Assembly (NCBI GenBank): GCA_946414625.1
Contig: CAMKPI010000035.1
Span: 1-12,594, forward strand
Source: an uncultured Spirochaetaceae bacterium
Lineage (GTDB): Bacteria > Spirochaetota > Spirochaetia > Sphaerochaetales > Sphaerochaetaceae
Direction of reading: 5' to 3'
DNA length: 12,594 bases
Under the pieces are notes generated by a model. The model did no database searches. It worked only from the letters and a program-made list of their open reading frames with translations, and was not told the origin of the DNA. Below are positions 1 through 6,128 of this stretch, in pieces (the first letter of the stretch is position 1; each line of letters opens with the position of its first letter). The position numbers and the translations under genes were made by a program.

Positions 1-137
1 GAGCAGTGCACACGCTGCGTAGACAGGTTCGCGTGGTAACCCGTTTCAGTGGCCGGCTCTTTGTGTTACAGGACGCGCACATGCCTTGCCGGCAGGTTCG
101 GATATGACCCGCCCTCCCGACGCCGGAGTTCTTTTCT
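1..137. other. Left-edge segment without a recognisable gene
   Basis: All three plus-strand frames stop early (the first at 37-39), and nothing here can be tied to an upstream gene. The stretch 19-60 shows faint similarity to the 62-bp repeat: GTAG at 19, CCGTTT at 41-46 and GGCTCT at 55-60, with the same 8-base interval between the last two as in unit 2. Confidence 0.3.
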
Positions 138-165
138 TTTACATAAAGGCTAAATATGCTATCAT
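138..165 (+). promoter_or_regulatory. Candidate sigma70-type promoter for the SPFH gene
   Basis: TTTACA at 138-143 and TATCAT at 160-165 are separated by 16 bases, about 35 bases before the ATG at 200. The surrounding stretch is AT-rich compared with the GC-rich DNA on either side. The boxes are read directly; promoter function is inferred. Confidence 0.45.
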
Positions 166-199
166 CTCTTTGGAATGATAAACAGATTTGGAGGCTACC

Positions 200-1630
200 A
201 TGGGTTTGATAAAGGCTCTTTCGGGCAGCGCGGCGTCCATGCTGGGCGATCAGTGGAAGGAGTATTTCTATTGCGATTCCATCCCGAACGATACGATTGT
301 CGTAAAAGGGATGAAGCGCGTGAGCGGCAGGTCCAGCAATAGGAAAGGCTCTGACAATGTCATATCCAACGGCTCCGGTATTGCTGTTGCGGATGGTCAG
401 TGCATGCTCATCGTGGATCAGGGCAAGGTGGTTGACATCTGTGCGGAGCCTGGACTCTATACCTTCGATAAGGGCAGTGAGCCGTCGATCTTTTACGGAG
501 GTCTCGGCAAGGGAATAAAGGAATCATTCAAAACTCTGGGCAGGCGTTTCACATACGGCGGCGACGCAGGAAGCGATCAGAGGGTTTATTACTTTAACAT
601 AAAGGAGCTCACTGACAACAAGTTCGGCACTCAGAACCCTGTGCCGTTCCGCGCGGTGGACTCGAAAATCGGGCTGGATTTGGATGTGTCCATTCGATGC
701 GCCGGGGTCTATTCGTACAAAGTCTCAGATCCGATGAAGTTCTACGCGAACGTTTGTGGAAATGTCGCGGAGAGTTACAAGCGGAGCGAGATTGATTCTC
801 AGCTGAAAGCGGAGTTCATATCCGCCCTGCAGCCGGCGTTCGGAAGACTCTCGGCGTTGGAACTCCGCCCGAACCAGATACCCGTCCACACGGCGGAGCT
901 GGAAGAGGCTCTGAACGTGTCTCTGTCTCAGAAATGGGCGGATCGGCGCGGACTTGAGGTTGCCGTGGTGTCGATTGTCTCGCTCACCCTCCCGGAGGAG
1001 GATGCAGAGATGATAAAGCGGGTGCAGAAAACGGCGATTCTTCGGGATCCGCTGATGGCTGCTGCGAGCATGACCGAGGCACACAATACCGCCATGCAGA
1101 ACGCTGCGTCAAATAGTGCAGGCGCGATGACAGGCTTCCTCGGCATGGGAATGGCAGCAAATGCCGGAGGAATGGGGCCCGGGAGCATTCAAAACCTTTA
1201 TCAGATGGGCTATGGTCAGGGCGCTTATAACCAAGGCGGTTTCGGTTCACAGGGCAATAATCAGGGCACTTACAATCAGGGTTTCGGAGAGGCTCGTGGC
1301 GGACAGAATGGCTATTCCACAATGGACAGCCGCGGTCCGCAGCATACGCAAAACCCGGGAGTCTCCCAAGGAGACCACTCGGCTTCGAGTACTGGACAAA
1401 GAGAGGCGGACACCTCGCATTCTTCTTCCGGAAATGCTTCCGCTACATGGAAATGTCCGGCCTGCGGCACGGAGAATAAAGGTAAGTTCTGCTCAGAATG
1501 CGGCGCGAAACGTCCGCCGCGCGAATTCCGTTGCGACAAATGCGGCTGGAGACCGTCCGATCCGAACAGGATTCCCAAGTTCTGCCCCGAGTGCGGCGAC
1601 AGGTTTGACGATAACGACGCCTTGTCCTGA
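200..1630 (+). CDS. SPFH-domain protein with C-terminal zinc ribbons (YdjI-like)
   Basis: The 476-residue protein starts at ATG 200, five bases after GGAGG (190-194); a TTG at 188 is in frame but overlaps this site. Residues about 30-280 look like an SPFH (band-7) domain of the YdjI type, often annotated as 'virion core protein'. Residues about 331-415 form a low-complexity linker rich in Gly, Gln, Asn, Tyr and later Ser. Two zinc ribbons follow: C419/C422 with C431/C434, and C445/C448 with C462/C465. No signal peptide or membrane segment is visible, so it is probably cytosolic and membrane-associated through partners. In B. subtilis, YdjI is encoded with PspA, YdjG and YdjH in an envelope-stress operon. 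The two genes downstream here resemble YdjG and the tail of YdjH, which supports the assignment. No pspA is in the window. The family call is from motif recognition, not a search. Confidence 0.8.
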   Translation: MGLIKALSGSAASMLGDQWKEYFYCDSIPNDTIVVKGMKRVSGRSSNRKGSDNVISNGSGIAVADGQCMLIVDQGKVVDICAEPGLYTFDKGSEPSIFYGGLGKGIKESFKTLGRRFTYGGDAGSDQRVYYFNIKELTDNKFGTQNPVPFRAVDSKIGLDLDVSIRCAGVYSYKVSDPMKFYANVCGNVAESYKRSEIDSQLKAEFISALQPAFGRLSALELRPNQIPVHTAELEEALNVSLSQKWADRRGLEVAVVSIVSLTLPEEDAEMIKRVQKTAILRDPLMAAASMTEAHNTAMQNAASNSAGAMTGFLGMGMAANAGGMGPGSIQNLYQMGYGQGAYNQGGFGSQGNNQGTYNQGFGEARGGQNGYSTMDSRGPQHTQNPGVSQGDHSASSTGQREADTSHSSSGNASATWKCPACGTENKGKFCSECGAKRPPREFRCDKCGWRPSDPNRIPKFCPECGDRFDDNDALS

Positions 1631-1716
1631 GTACCGCCACGAGGACGCTTTTGACGTGGGACGCGGGCTCTCCGTGCGCCGCAGTTTGGCGGTGGAGGTG
1701 CCGGAACGGTTCCATC

Positions 1717-1967
1717 GTAGTCCGGGCGGGCTGAGGACGAGCACCGGTCCACTAGAGAGCCTCTCGCGGCTCTCTTTCGTAGTCCGGAAGGCTTGAGAAT
1801 CAGCGTCCGTTTACCTGAGGGGCTCTCGCGGCTCTCCTTTTGTAGTCGGAAGACCTGAGGATCTGTGCCCGTTTACAAGAAGGGCTCTTGCGGCTTTCTT
1901 TCGTAGTCCGGAAGGCTTGAGAATCAGCGTCCGTTTACCTGGGAGATAGCTTCAAGCCTCTCTCACT
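1717..1967. repeat. Tandem array of four ~62-bp units with covarying hairpins
   Basis: Units begin with GTAG at 1717, 1779, 1842 and 1903 and measure 62, 63, 61 and 65 bp. Units 2 and 4 are closest: 1773-1817 and 1897-1941 are identical over 45 bp, 124 bp apart. Units 1 and 3 resemble each other in sharing CTGAGGA, which suggests a duplicated two-unit block. Each unit ends in a hairpin. Unit 1 has AGAGAGCC (1754-1761) pairing with GGCTCTCT (1768-1775). Unit 2 has 1817-1823 with 1830-1836, followed by TTTT. Unit 3 has 1877-1885 with 1892-1900. The G-C pair 1757/1772 becomes A-T at the aligned 1881/1896. Unit 4 keeps only GGGAGA/TCTCTC but adds AGGCTTGA (1913-1920) facing TCAAGCCT (1952-1959). 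The 62-bp period is not a multiple of three, so coding is unlikely. The array fills most of the 406-bp gap between the SPFH gene and the next gene. Confidence 0.85.
1754..1778 (+). terminator. Possible weak terminator hairpin after the SPFH gene
   Basis: An eight-pair stem with a six-base loop (TCTCGC) is followed by TTTC. Related stems at 1817-1841 (ending TTTT) and 1877-1902 (ending TTTC) follow it. The T-tracts are short, so these may attenuate rather than stop transcription entering the zinc-ribbon gene. Hairpins are seen; termination is inferred. Confidence 0.35.
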
Positions 1968-1992
1968 GTAGCCCGGTGGGGGGAGCCCTTGT

Positions 1993-2013
1993 GGAATATC
2001 CTTTAGGATATCC
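1993..2013. promoter_or_regulatory. Inverted repeat upstream of the zinc-ribbon gene
   Basis: ATATCC (1996-2001), loop TTTA, GGATAT (2006-2011), with GG (1993-1994) able to pair with CC (2012-2013) across a bulged A. It lies 15 bases before the GGAGG site of the next gene. A poor promoter-like pair, TTGTGG (1989-1994) and CATATT (2013-2018), flanks it. It could be an operator or an mRNA hairpin; neither is demonstrated. Confidence 0.4.
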
Positions 2014-2036
2014 ATATTTGTCGTTTTGGAGGAAAG

Positions 2037-3098
2037 ATGGCTGACACATCCCATTACAAATGCCCTTCCTGCGGTGCGCCGATAACATATGTTCCGGGAA
2101 CCGGCCGTCTCGTCTGTGAATTCTGCGGCACGGAGGTTCCAGTGGAGAACCTTATCGACAGCGCAAAAAAAGAGCCGTCGTTCAAGTGGACCGGGACAGA
2201 TACCTCGGAGACGGCTCCGGACAGGGAATACGTTTGTTCGTCGTGCGGTGCCACGCTGGAGGCTTTTGACAGCGCAATCGTCACGGCCTGTCCGTACTGC
2301 GGCAACAATATTTCATCCACTGAGGATGTCAAGGGCTCATATCGACCGAACCTGATAATACCATTCCGGTTCACAAAAGAGGAAGCTGCGGCCAGGATTG
2401 AAGCGCATCTAAAAAAGAAGCATCTTCTTCCAAAAGGCTATGTCAAGGCGGCAAAACAGGGAGAGCTTCGCGCTGTATACGTGCCTTACTGGCTGTTCGA
2501 CTGTGTTCTGGACGGTCCTGTGAACCTTTCCGGCGAGATTTCGTATACCGAGGAAGTCAAGGAGTCGGATGGCAGCACCCGCACCGAGAATCGTACCGAG
2601 CACTATCGCCTGGAGCGGTATGCTCACCTCGATTTCAAGCGCCTTCCCGTGGACGCGAGCACCCACTTTGATGACAAAGCCATGGATGCCCTGGAGCCGT
2701 ATTCCTGGTCGGAACTTACCGATTTCAGCGATGTATACTTCACGGGCTGCCTTGCCGAGAAATTCAATTCCACTCCGGATGACGAGTCCGGGCGGGTCCT
2801 CGGAAAGGTGATCGAGGGGATGCAGGAGTATTTCTCCTCCACCGAGCGGCATTACAGCAACGTTCGCGTGTCGGAGGACGGCACGAGACTCGAAACCGGG
2901 GACGTGAAGTACGTAATGCTTCCGATCTATTCACTGAATTTCACATTCGCCGGCAAGCGCGAACAGATCTACATGAACGGGCAGACCTCAAGGATTGCCG
3001 CGGATCTTCCCGTGCGCGGCATACGTGCGGCATGGCGGTTTCTTTGGAGCACTGCCCTTGTTTTTGCACTCATCGGCATAGTCACGGCATACGTATAA
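2037..3098 (+). CDS. Double zinc-ribbon protein with C-terminal membrane segment (YdjG-like)
   Basis: The 353-residue protein starts at ATG 2037, four bases after GGAGG (2028-2032). The N-terminus holds two four-cysteine zinc ribbons: C9/C12 with C27/C30, and C67/C70 with C85/C88. Residues about 100-325 form a mixed domain containing FRFTKEEA and AVYVPYWLFD, typical of proteins often mislabelled in Clostridia as 'PriA-like' or 'TFIIB zinc ribbon'. No helicase motif is present. The last ~25 residues are a hydrophobic segment ending at the C-terminus, which suggests a tail-anchored protein with its bulk in the cytosol. B. subtilis YdjG, which acts with YdjH and YdjI, is the closest match I recognise. 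The small membrane-protein gene begins 14 bases after its stop, so the two are almost certainly co-transcribed. Function beyond membrane assembly with the SPFH protein is not known. Confidence 0.75.
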   Translation: MADTSHYKCPSCGAPITYVPGTGRLVCEFCGTEVPVENLIDSAKKEPSFKWTGTDTSETAPDREYVCSSCGATLEAFDSAIVTACPYCGNNISSTEDVKGSYRPNLIIPFRFTKEEAAARIEAHLKKKHLLPKGYVKAAKQGELRAVYVPYWLFDCVLDGPVNLSGEISYTEEVKESDGSTRTENRTEHYRLERYAHLDFKRLPVDASTHFDDKAMDALEPYSWSELTDFSDVYFTGCLAEKFNSTPDDESGRVLGKVIEGMQEYFSSTERHYSNVRVSEDGTRLETGDVKYVMLPIYSLNFTFAGKREQIYMNGQTSRIAADLPVRGIRAAWRFLWSTALVFALIGIVTAYV

Positions 3099-3112
3099 GA
3101 GGAGGTTCCGAA

Positions 3113-3322
3113 ATGACTTTTTTTGACAGGCTTTTCTCCGGATGGAACTCGGAATGCCTTTTGTATGGAGGCGCCATGGCTCTCGTGGCGGGGATCATTG
3201 TTCTTGTAGTGTCGCTTCGCAGCATGAAAATCCAGAGGGAAGCGCGGATTAACATGTCTTACATTGACAGGGATTCTTCCCGGGTCGAGAAGATCCGAGA
3301 TGTTTATCTTTACACAAACTGA
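3113..3322 (+). CDS. Small membrane protein resembling the anchor and tail of TPM proteins (YdjH-like)
   Basis: The 69-residue protein starts at ATG 3113, seven bases after a strong GGAGG (3101-3105). Residues about 16-35 are one hydrophobic segment; a short positively charged stretch follows (SMKIQREAR), then a tail ending in RDVYLYTN. From memory, TPM-domain proteins of the YdjH type end with a membrane segment, a basic stretch, a Tyr about 13 residues before RD, then RD-x-FLY and a glycine-rich end. Y50 and RDVYLY (62-67) fit that spacing. The signal peptide and the extracytoplasmic TPM domain (about 150 residues) are absent. The gene position after a YdjG-like gene is where ydjH-type genes occur. 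It may be a functional minimal form rather than debris, since it has a strong ribosome site and no interrupted frame. Homology is inferred from a short tail. Confidence 0.6.
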   Translation: MTFFDRLFSGWNSECLLYGGAMALVAGIIVLVVSLRSMKIQREARINMSYIDRDSSRVEKIRDVYLYTN

Positions 3323-3330
3323 TACGGTAT

Positions 3331-3543
3331 GCGTGGCACGTCGGCGAGAGTGCGCGGCGTGCTTTACGTCGGAGTATCGGAGAAGGCGCGGCGTGTCTCG
3401 CGCGGAGCATCACAGAGCGTGCGGCGCCTCGCGCGGAGCGGAGCGTTCGAGAGCAGCGGAGAATGCGGCGCATCTGGCGCGAGGTGTATGAGAGGACGTG
3501 GCGCGTGAGTGGTATGTTCAGCGCGAAGCGTCACAGAGAATGC
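3331..3543. repeat. GC-rich degenerate short tandem repeats
   Basis: About five diverged copies of a 30-39 bp element begin at 3352, 3386, 3421, 3465 and 3500, with a possible partial copy at 3331. The pattern is GCGCGGCG, a CTCGCGCGGAGC core, then ACAGAG or GAGAG. CTCGCGCGGAGC is exact at 3397-3408 and 3428-3439, 31 bp apart. GCGCGGAGCATCACAGAG (3400-3417) matches GCGCGAAGCGTCACAGAG (3521-3538) at 16 of 18 bases. Frames open through it on both strands, but their translations are arginine-rich and repetitive with no ribosome site, so I do not call genes. It fills most of the 322-bp gap before the NAD synthetase gene. It is different in sequence from the 62-bp array. Confidence 0.65.
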
Positions 3544-3611
3544 TCCGCGTGCCCTGAGGCGTAGCAAAAGCGTATTAGAATAGCCGGTTTGCATCACAAT
3601 AAATCCATTTC

Positions 3612-3640
3612 GCTGTCGTGCGTCGACAGCAGCGGGGAGG
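3612..3640 (+). promoter_or_regulatory. Leader hairpin and ribosome site of the NAD synthetase gene
   Basis: GCTGTCG (3612-3618) and CGACAGC (3624-3630) form a perfect seven-pair stem with a five-base loop. The strong GGGGAGG (3634-3640) begins three bases later, and the ATG is four bases after that. The ribosome site settles the start at 3645 over an upstream in-frame GTG at 3618 that lies inside the hairpin. A role in controlling translation is possible but unproven. Confidence 0.5.
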
Positions 3641-3644
3641 CAGC

Positions 3645-5591
3645 ATGAAGCATGGTTTCATAAAGATCGCGGCAGCCACACCGAGAATCAAGGTTGGCGA
3701 CCCGGAATACAATGCGGACAGGATAATAGATCTTTCCAGGCGGGCCCAAGCGGCAGGCGTGCGGATTCTTGCTTTGCCGGAACTATGCCTCACCGGGGCC
3801 ACATGCGGAGACCTGTTCAGGAGTTCCGATTTTCTCGTAAGAACAAGGCGTTGCGTCGAGCGTATTGTCAGATCCCTGCCGGAGGGGATCGTGGTTATAT
3901 TCGGCGCCCCCGTCAGGTCCGGCGGCTCTGTGTTTAACGCTGCCATAATCTCCCGGGGACCCGCCGGCGGAAACGGCGCGGAGATTGCCGCGTGCGTTGT
4001 GAAAAACGACCCGGGAAACCGCTGGTTTTCCCATGCCGGCGGCACCATGCCGGGGGAAAGGCAGAAGGAAGCCTTCTTTGCAGAGCGTTCCGTCCCGCTT
4101 TTGGGCGGGCCGGCTGAATTCTCTTTCGGATTTGGCTCTGACTTCTCGTTCGCTGTGGAGATCGGAGACGACCTTTTTTCCGTGAAATCCGGCGCCGCCT
4201 CGTGCGCGGCGCGCGGAGCAACGCTTGTTGTGAACCTTTCCGCCATTCCCGCGTACAGCGGGATGAACCCCGGAATTCTGGAATCTGCTGTGTCGAAAAG
4301 CCTGATGCTGAAATGCGCGTATCTTGTTGCGTCCGCCGGAGAAGGGGAGAGCACCACGGACTATGTGTATACGGCACAGAACGTCATTGCGGAAAACGGA
4401 GAGATTCTCGCTTGTGCGAATATGGACGAGGACGCGCTTCTTGTCTCCGAGATAGACGCGGAAATGATTGCATACAGGCGTGCATCGGATCCTGCCTTCA
4501 GGAGATCTTCGGACGGGGAGAGCGGAGGAGTGGCGGAGATTTCCATATCCGGCATCTCAAGCGGAGAGACCGCCCTTACAAGGCGGTTTTCGAAAAATCC
4601 GTTCCTTCCGGAGGATGAGAGGAGGCGGAGCGTGGAGTGCGAAAAGATTCTCACCCTTCAGGCTCTCGCCCTGAAAAAGCGGATCGAGCACACCGGTGTG
4701 CGCCGCGTGGTTCTGGGGCTTTCCGGCGGCTTGGATTCAACGCTCGCCCTGCTTGTTGCCGCAAGAGCCTTTGACATGTTGGCTCGCGACCGGAGCGGCA
4801 TCCTTTGCATCACAATGCCGTGTTTCGGCACATCCGGCACAACGCGCGGCAATGCGGTGTCTCTTGCCGGTGAGTTGGGGTGTGAGCTGCGCGAAATAAA
4901 CATCTCAGATTCGGTGAATCGGCATTTCCAGGACATAGGACACGATGAATCGGTTCATAATGCCGCCTACGAGAACAGCCAGGCTCGGGAAAGGACGCAG
5001 ATCCTTATGGATGTTGCAAACGACGAGGGAGGCTTTGTGGTCGGCACCGGGGACCTCTCCGAGCTGGCACTGGGATGGGCGACATACAACGGCGACCACA
5101 TGTCGAACTACAGCGTGAACGCTTCCGTGCCCAAGACGGTGATCCGCTCTGTTGTGCGCGAATATGCTAAAAAAACCGAGGACGCCGCCCTGTCGGAGAC
5201 TCTCTTCTCGATTCTCGACACCCCGGTGAGCCCTGAGCTTCTTCCGGGAGCGCAGAACACCGAGGAGATACTGGGGTCCTACGAGCTCCACGATTTCTTT
5301 ATCTATCATTTTGTGATGAACGGGGCGGGACCGTCCAAGCTGTACCGCATCGCGCGGCGTACATTCAGCGGCGAATTCTCCGACGCAGAGATCCTCTCCG
5401 CGCTCAACGTGTTCTTCAGGCGGTTTATCAGCCAGCAATTCAAGCGCAACTGCATGCCGGATGGTCCGAAGGTGACGGAGGTGTCCCTGTCGCCGCGCGG
5501 CGGATGGGTGATGCCAAGCGACGCGTCCCCGGCTCTTTTCATTGCGGAGCTGGAACAGCTGGCCGTGGAAGCCGCTGAAGCGGGTAACTGA
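3645..5591 (+). CDS. nadE: NAD+ synthetase, long form with degenerate glutaminase domain
   Basis: The 648-residue protein makes NAD+ from nicotinic acid adenine dinucleotide and ATP. The N-terminal nitrilase-type domain (about 1-300) normally takes ammonia from glutamine with a Glu-Lys-Cys triad. E46 (LPELCLTG) and K120 (VVKND) are present, but the cysteine position, read in EIGDD, is Gly174; the family has EICED. The segment after the lysine also lacks the usual YxEFYE pattern. GEGESTTDYVYTAQNVIAE is retained. The C-terminal synthetase domain is intact: SGGLDS (360-365), then a TMPxFGTS-type segment, the GTGDLSELALGWATYNGDHMS block and a conserved end. The expected reading is a good synthetase that cannot make its own ammonia from glutamine by the known mechanism. 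Start chosen from GGGGAGG (3634-3640). A small membrane-protein gene follows after 19 bases. Confidence 0.9.
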   Translation: MKHGFIKIAAATPRIKVGDPEYNADRIIDLSRRAQAAGVRILALPELCLTGATCGDLFRSSDFLVRTRRCVERIVRSLPEGIVVIFGAPVRSGGSVFNAAIISRGPAGGNGAEIAACVVKNDPGNRWFSHAGGTMPGERQKEAFFAERSVPLLGGPAEFSFGFGSDFSFAVEIGDDLFSVKSGAASCAARGATLVVNLSAIPAYSGMNPGILESAVSKSLMLKCAYLVASAGEGESTTDYVYTAQNVIAENGEILACANMDEDALLVSEIDAEMIAYRRASDPAFRRSSDGESGGVAEISISGISSGETALTRRFSKNPFLPEDERRRSVECEKILTLQALALKKRIEHTGVRRVVLGLSGGLDSTLALLVAARAFDMLARDRSGILCITMPCFGTSGTTRGNAVSLAGELGCELREINISDSVNRHFQDIGHDESVHNAAYENSQARERTQILMDVANDEGGFVVGTGDLSELALGWATYNGDHMSNYSVNASVPKTVIRSVVREYAKKTEDAALSETLFSILDTPVSPELLPGAQNTEEILGSYELHDFFIYHFVMNGAGPSKLYRIARRTFSGEFSDAEILSALNVFFRRFISQQFKRNCMPDGPKVTEVSLSPRGGWVMPSDASPALFIAELEQLAVEAAEAGN

Positions 5592-5610
5592 AATTTTGAA
5601 TTGGGAGCAT

Positions 5611-5979
5611 ATGAACATGGCAGCAAGGCATAAGGTGAACGGCTTTTTCACGGCGGTGATTCTCGCGGTGGTGAGTTTCCTTGCAATATTTTTTTTCTTT
5701 CCGGATTTTTCCGAGAATTACTTCGGAATCAGCATGAAGAGCATGACCTCTCAGCGCGGGGTCGATGCGTCGGGTGGCTCGGCAGGAAGTGCGTCGTCTT
5801 CCGCCGGAACGGAAACGGCACCTGGCGGCACTCCCCGGGCGGACGCTGCGTCCGGCGGAGACTCAAAGTTTTCGATGGACGATATATCATCCGCTCTTCA
5901 TAAGGTGGATGACAAAATTCGTGAGAAGGCGGAGGAGGCTGTCTCCTCGATAGACGTAAAAAAGCTTCTGGGAGACTAG
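5611..5979 (+). CDS. Single-pass membrane protein of unknown function
   Basis: This 122-residue protein starts at ATG 5611 or, two codons later, at 5617; GGGAG (5603-5607) lies three or nine bases before these, so the start is uncertain. Residues about 10-31 (GFFTAVILAVVSFLAIFFFF) are a strong membrane segment or uncleaved signal anchor. A linker rich in Ser, Gly and Ala follows (about 48-85). The C-terminus is a charged, probably helical stretch (MDDISSALHKVDDKIREKAE) ending in LLGD. Predicted topology is a short cytosolic N-terminus with the rest outside. It begins 19 bases after nadE, so shares its transcript, but nothing links it to NAD synthesis. I do not recognise the family. Imperfect pairing of 5970-5976 with 5982-5989 spans its stop codon but has no T-tract. 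Confidence 0.7.
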   Translation: MNMAARHKVNGFFTAVILAVVSFLAIFFFFPDFSENYFGISMKSMTSQRGVDASGGSAGSASSSAGTETAPGGTPRADAASGGDSKFSMDDISSALHKVDDKIREKAEEAVSSIDVKKLLGD

Positions 5980-6010
5980 GCGTCTTCCCGACTGGTACAG
6001 ACTTCCCCGC

Positions 6011-6041
6011 TTGACATATGCTGTCCAGAGACGGTTGAAAT
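6011..6041 (+). promoter_or_regulatory. Possible polA promoter
   Basis: A perfect TTGACA (6011-6016) stands in the 149-bp gap before polA. The best -10 candidate is TGAAAT (6036-6041) at a long 19-base spacing, so the assignment is weak. Nothing else is recognisable in this gap. Confidence 0.3.
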
Positions 6042-6128
6042 ACAGGCTGCTTGCTCGCGTGGTGTCGCACTGAAATCCTTTAGTCTTCCTGCATAAAGCG
6101 CGGAGACTTCTGAAAAAACAGCATAATC

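Noticed and set aside
1161..1796. Long open frame on the plus strand overlapping the end of the SPFH gene
   Set aside because: It lies in another frame of a convincing gene, has no ribosome site, and its product is arginine-rich and repetitive with no recognisable domain.
1717..1967. CRISPR array
   Set aside because: The whole 62-bp unit recurs with divergence throughout; there are no unique spacers between identical short repeats and no cas genes.
2037..3098. PriA helicase identity for the zinc-ribbon protein
   Set aside because: Similar proteins often carry this label, but there are no Walker or helicase motifs; only zinc ribbons and a C-terminal membrane segment are present.
3264..3491. 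Arginine-rich open frames on both strands across the repeat region after the YdjH-like gene
   Set aside because: They result from GC-rich repeats, have no ribosome site, and begin inside the preceding gene in a different frame.
3575..4357. 260-codon open frame on the minus strand
   Set aside because: It is antisense to the NAD synthetase amidase domain, whose plus-strand reading is clearly conserved; GC-rich codon use leaves the opposite strand open.
4905..5651. 248-codon open frame on the minus strand
   Set aside because: Antisense to the conserved synthetase domain of nadE; no family resemblance.
5970..5989. Intrinsic terminator after the small membrane protein
   Set aside because: The imperfect stem overlaps the stop codon and is followed by CCCGACTGG, not a T-tract.
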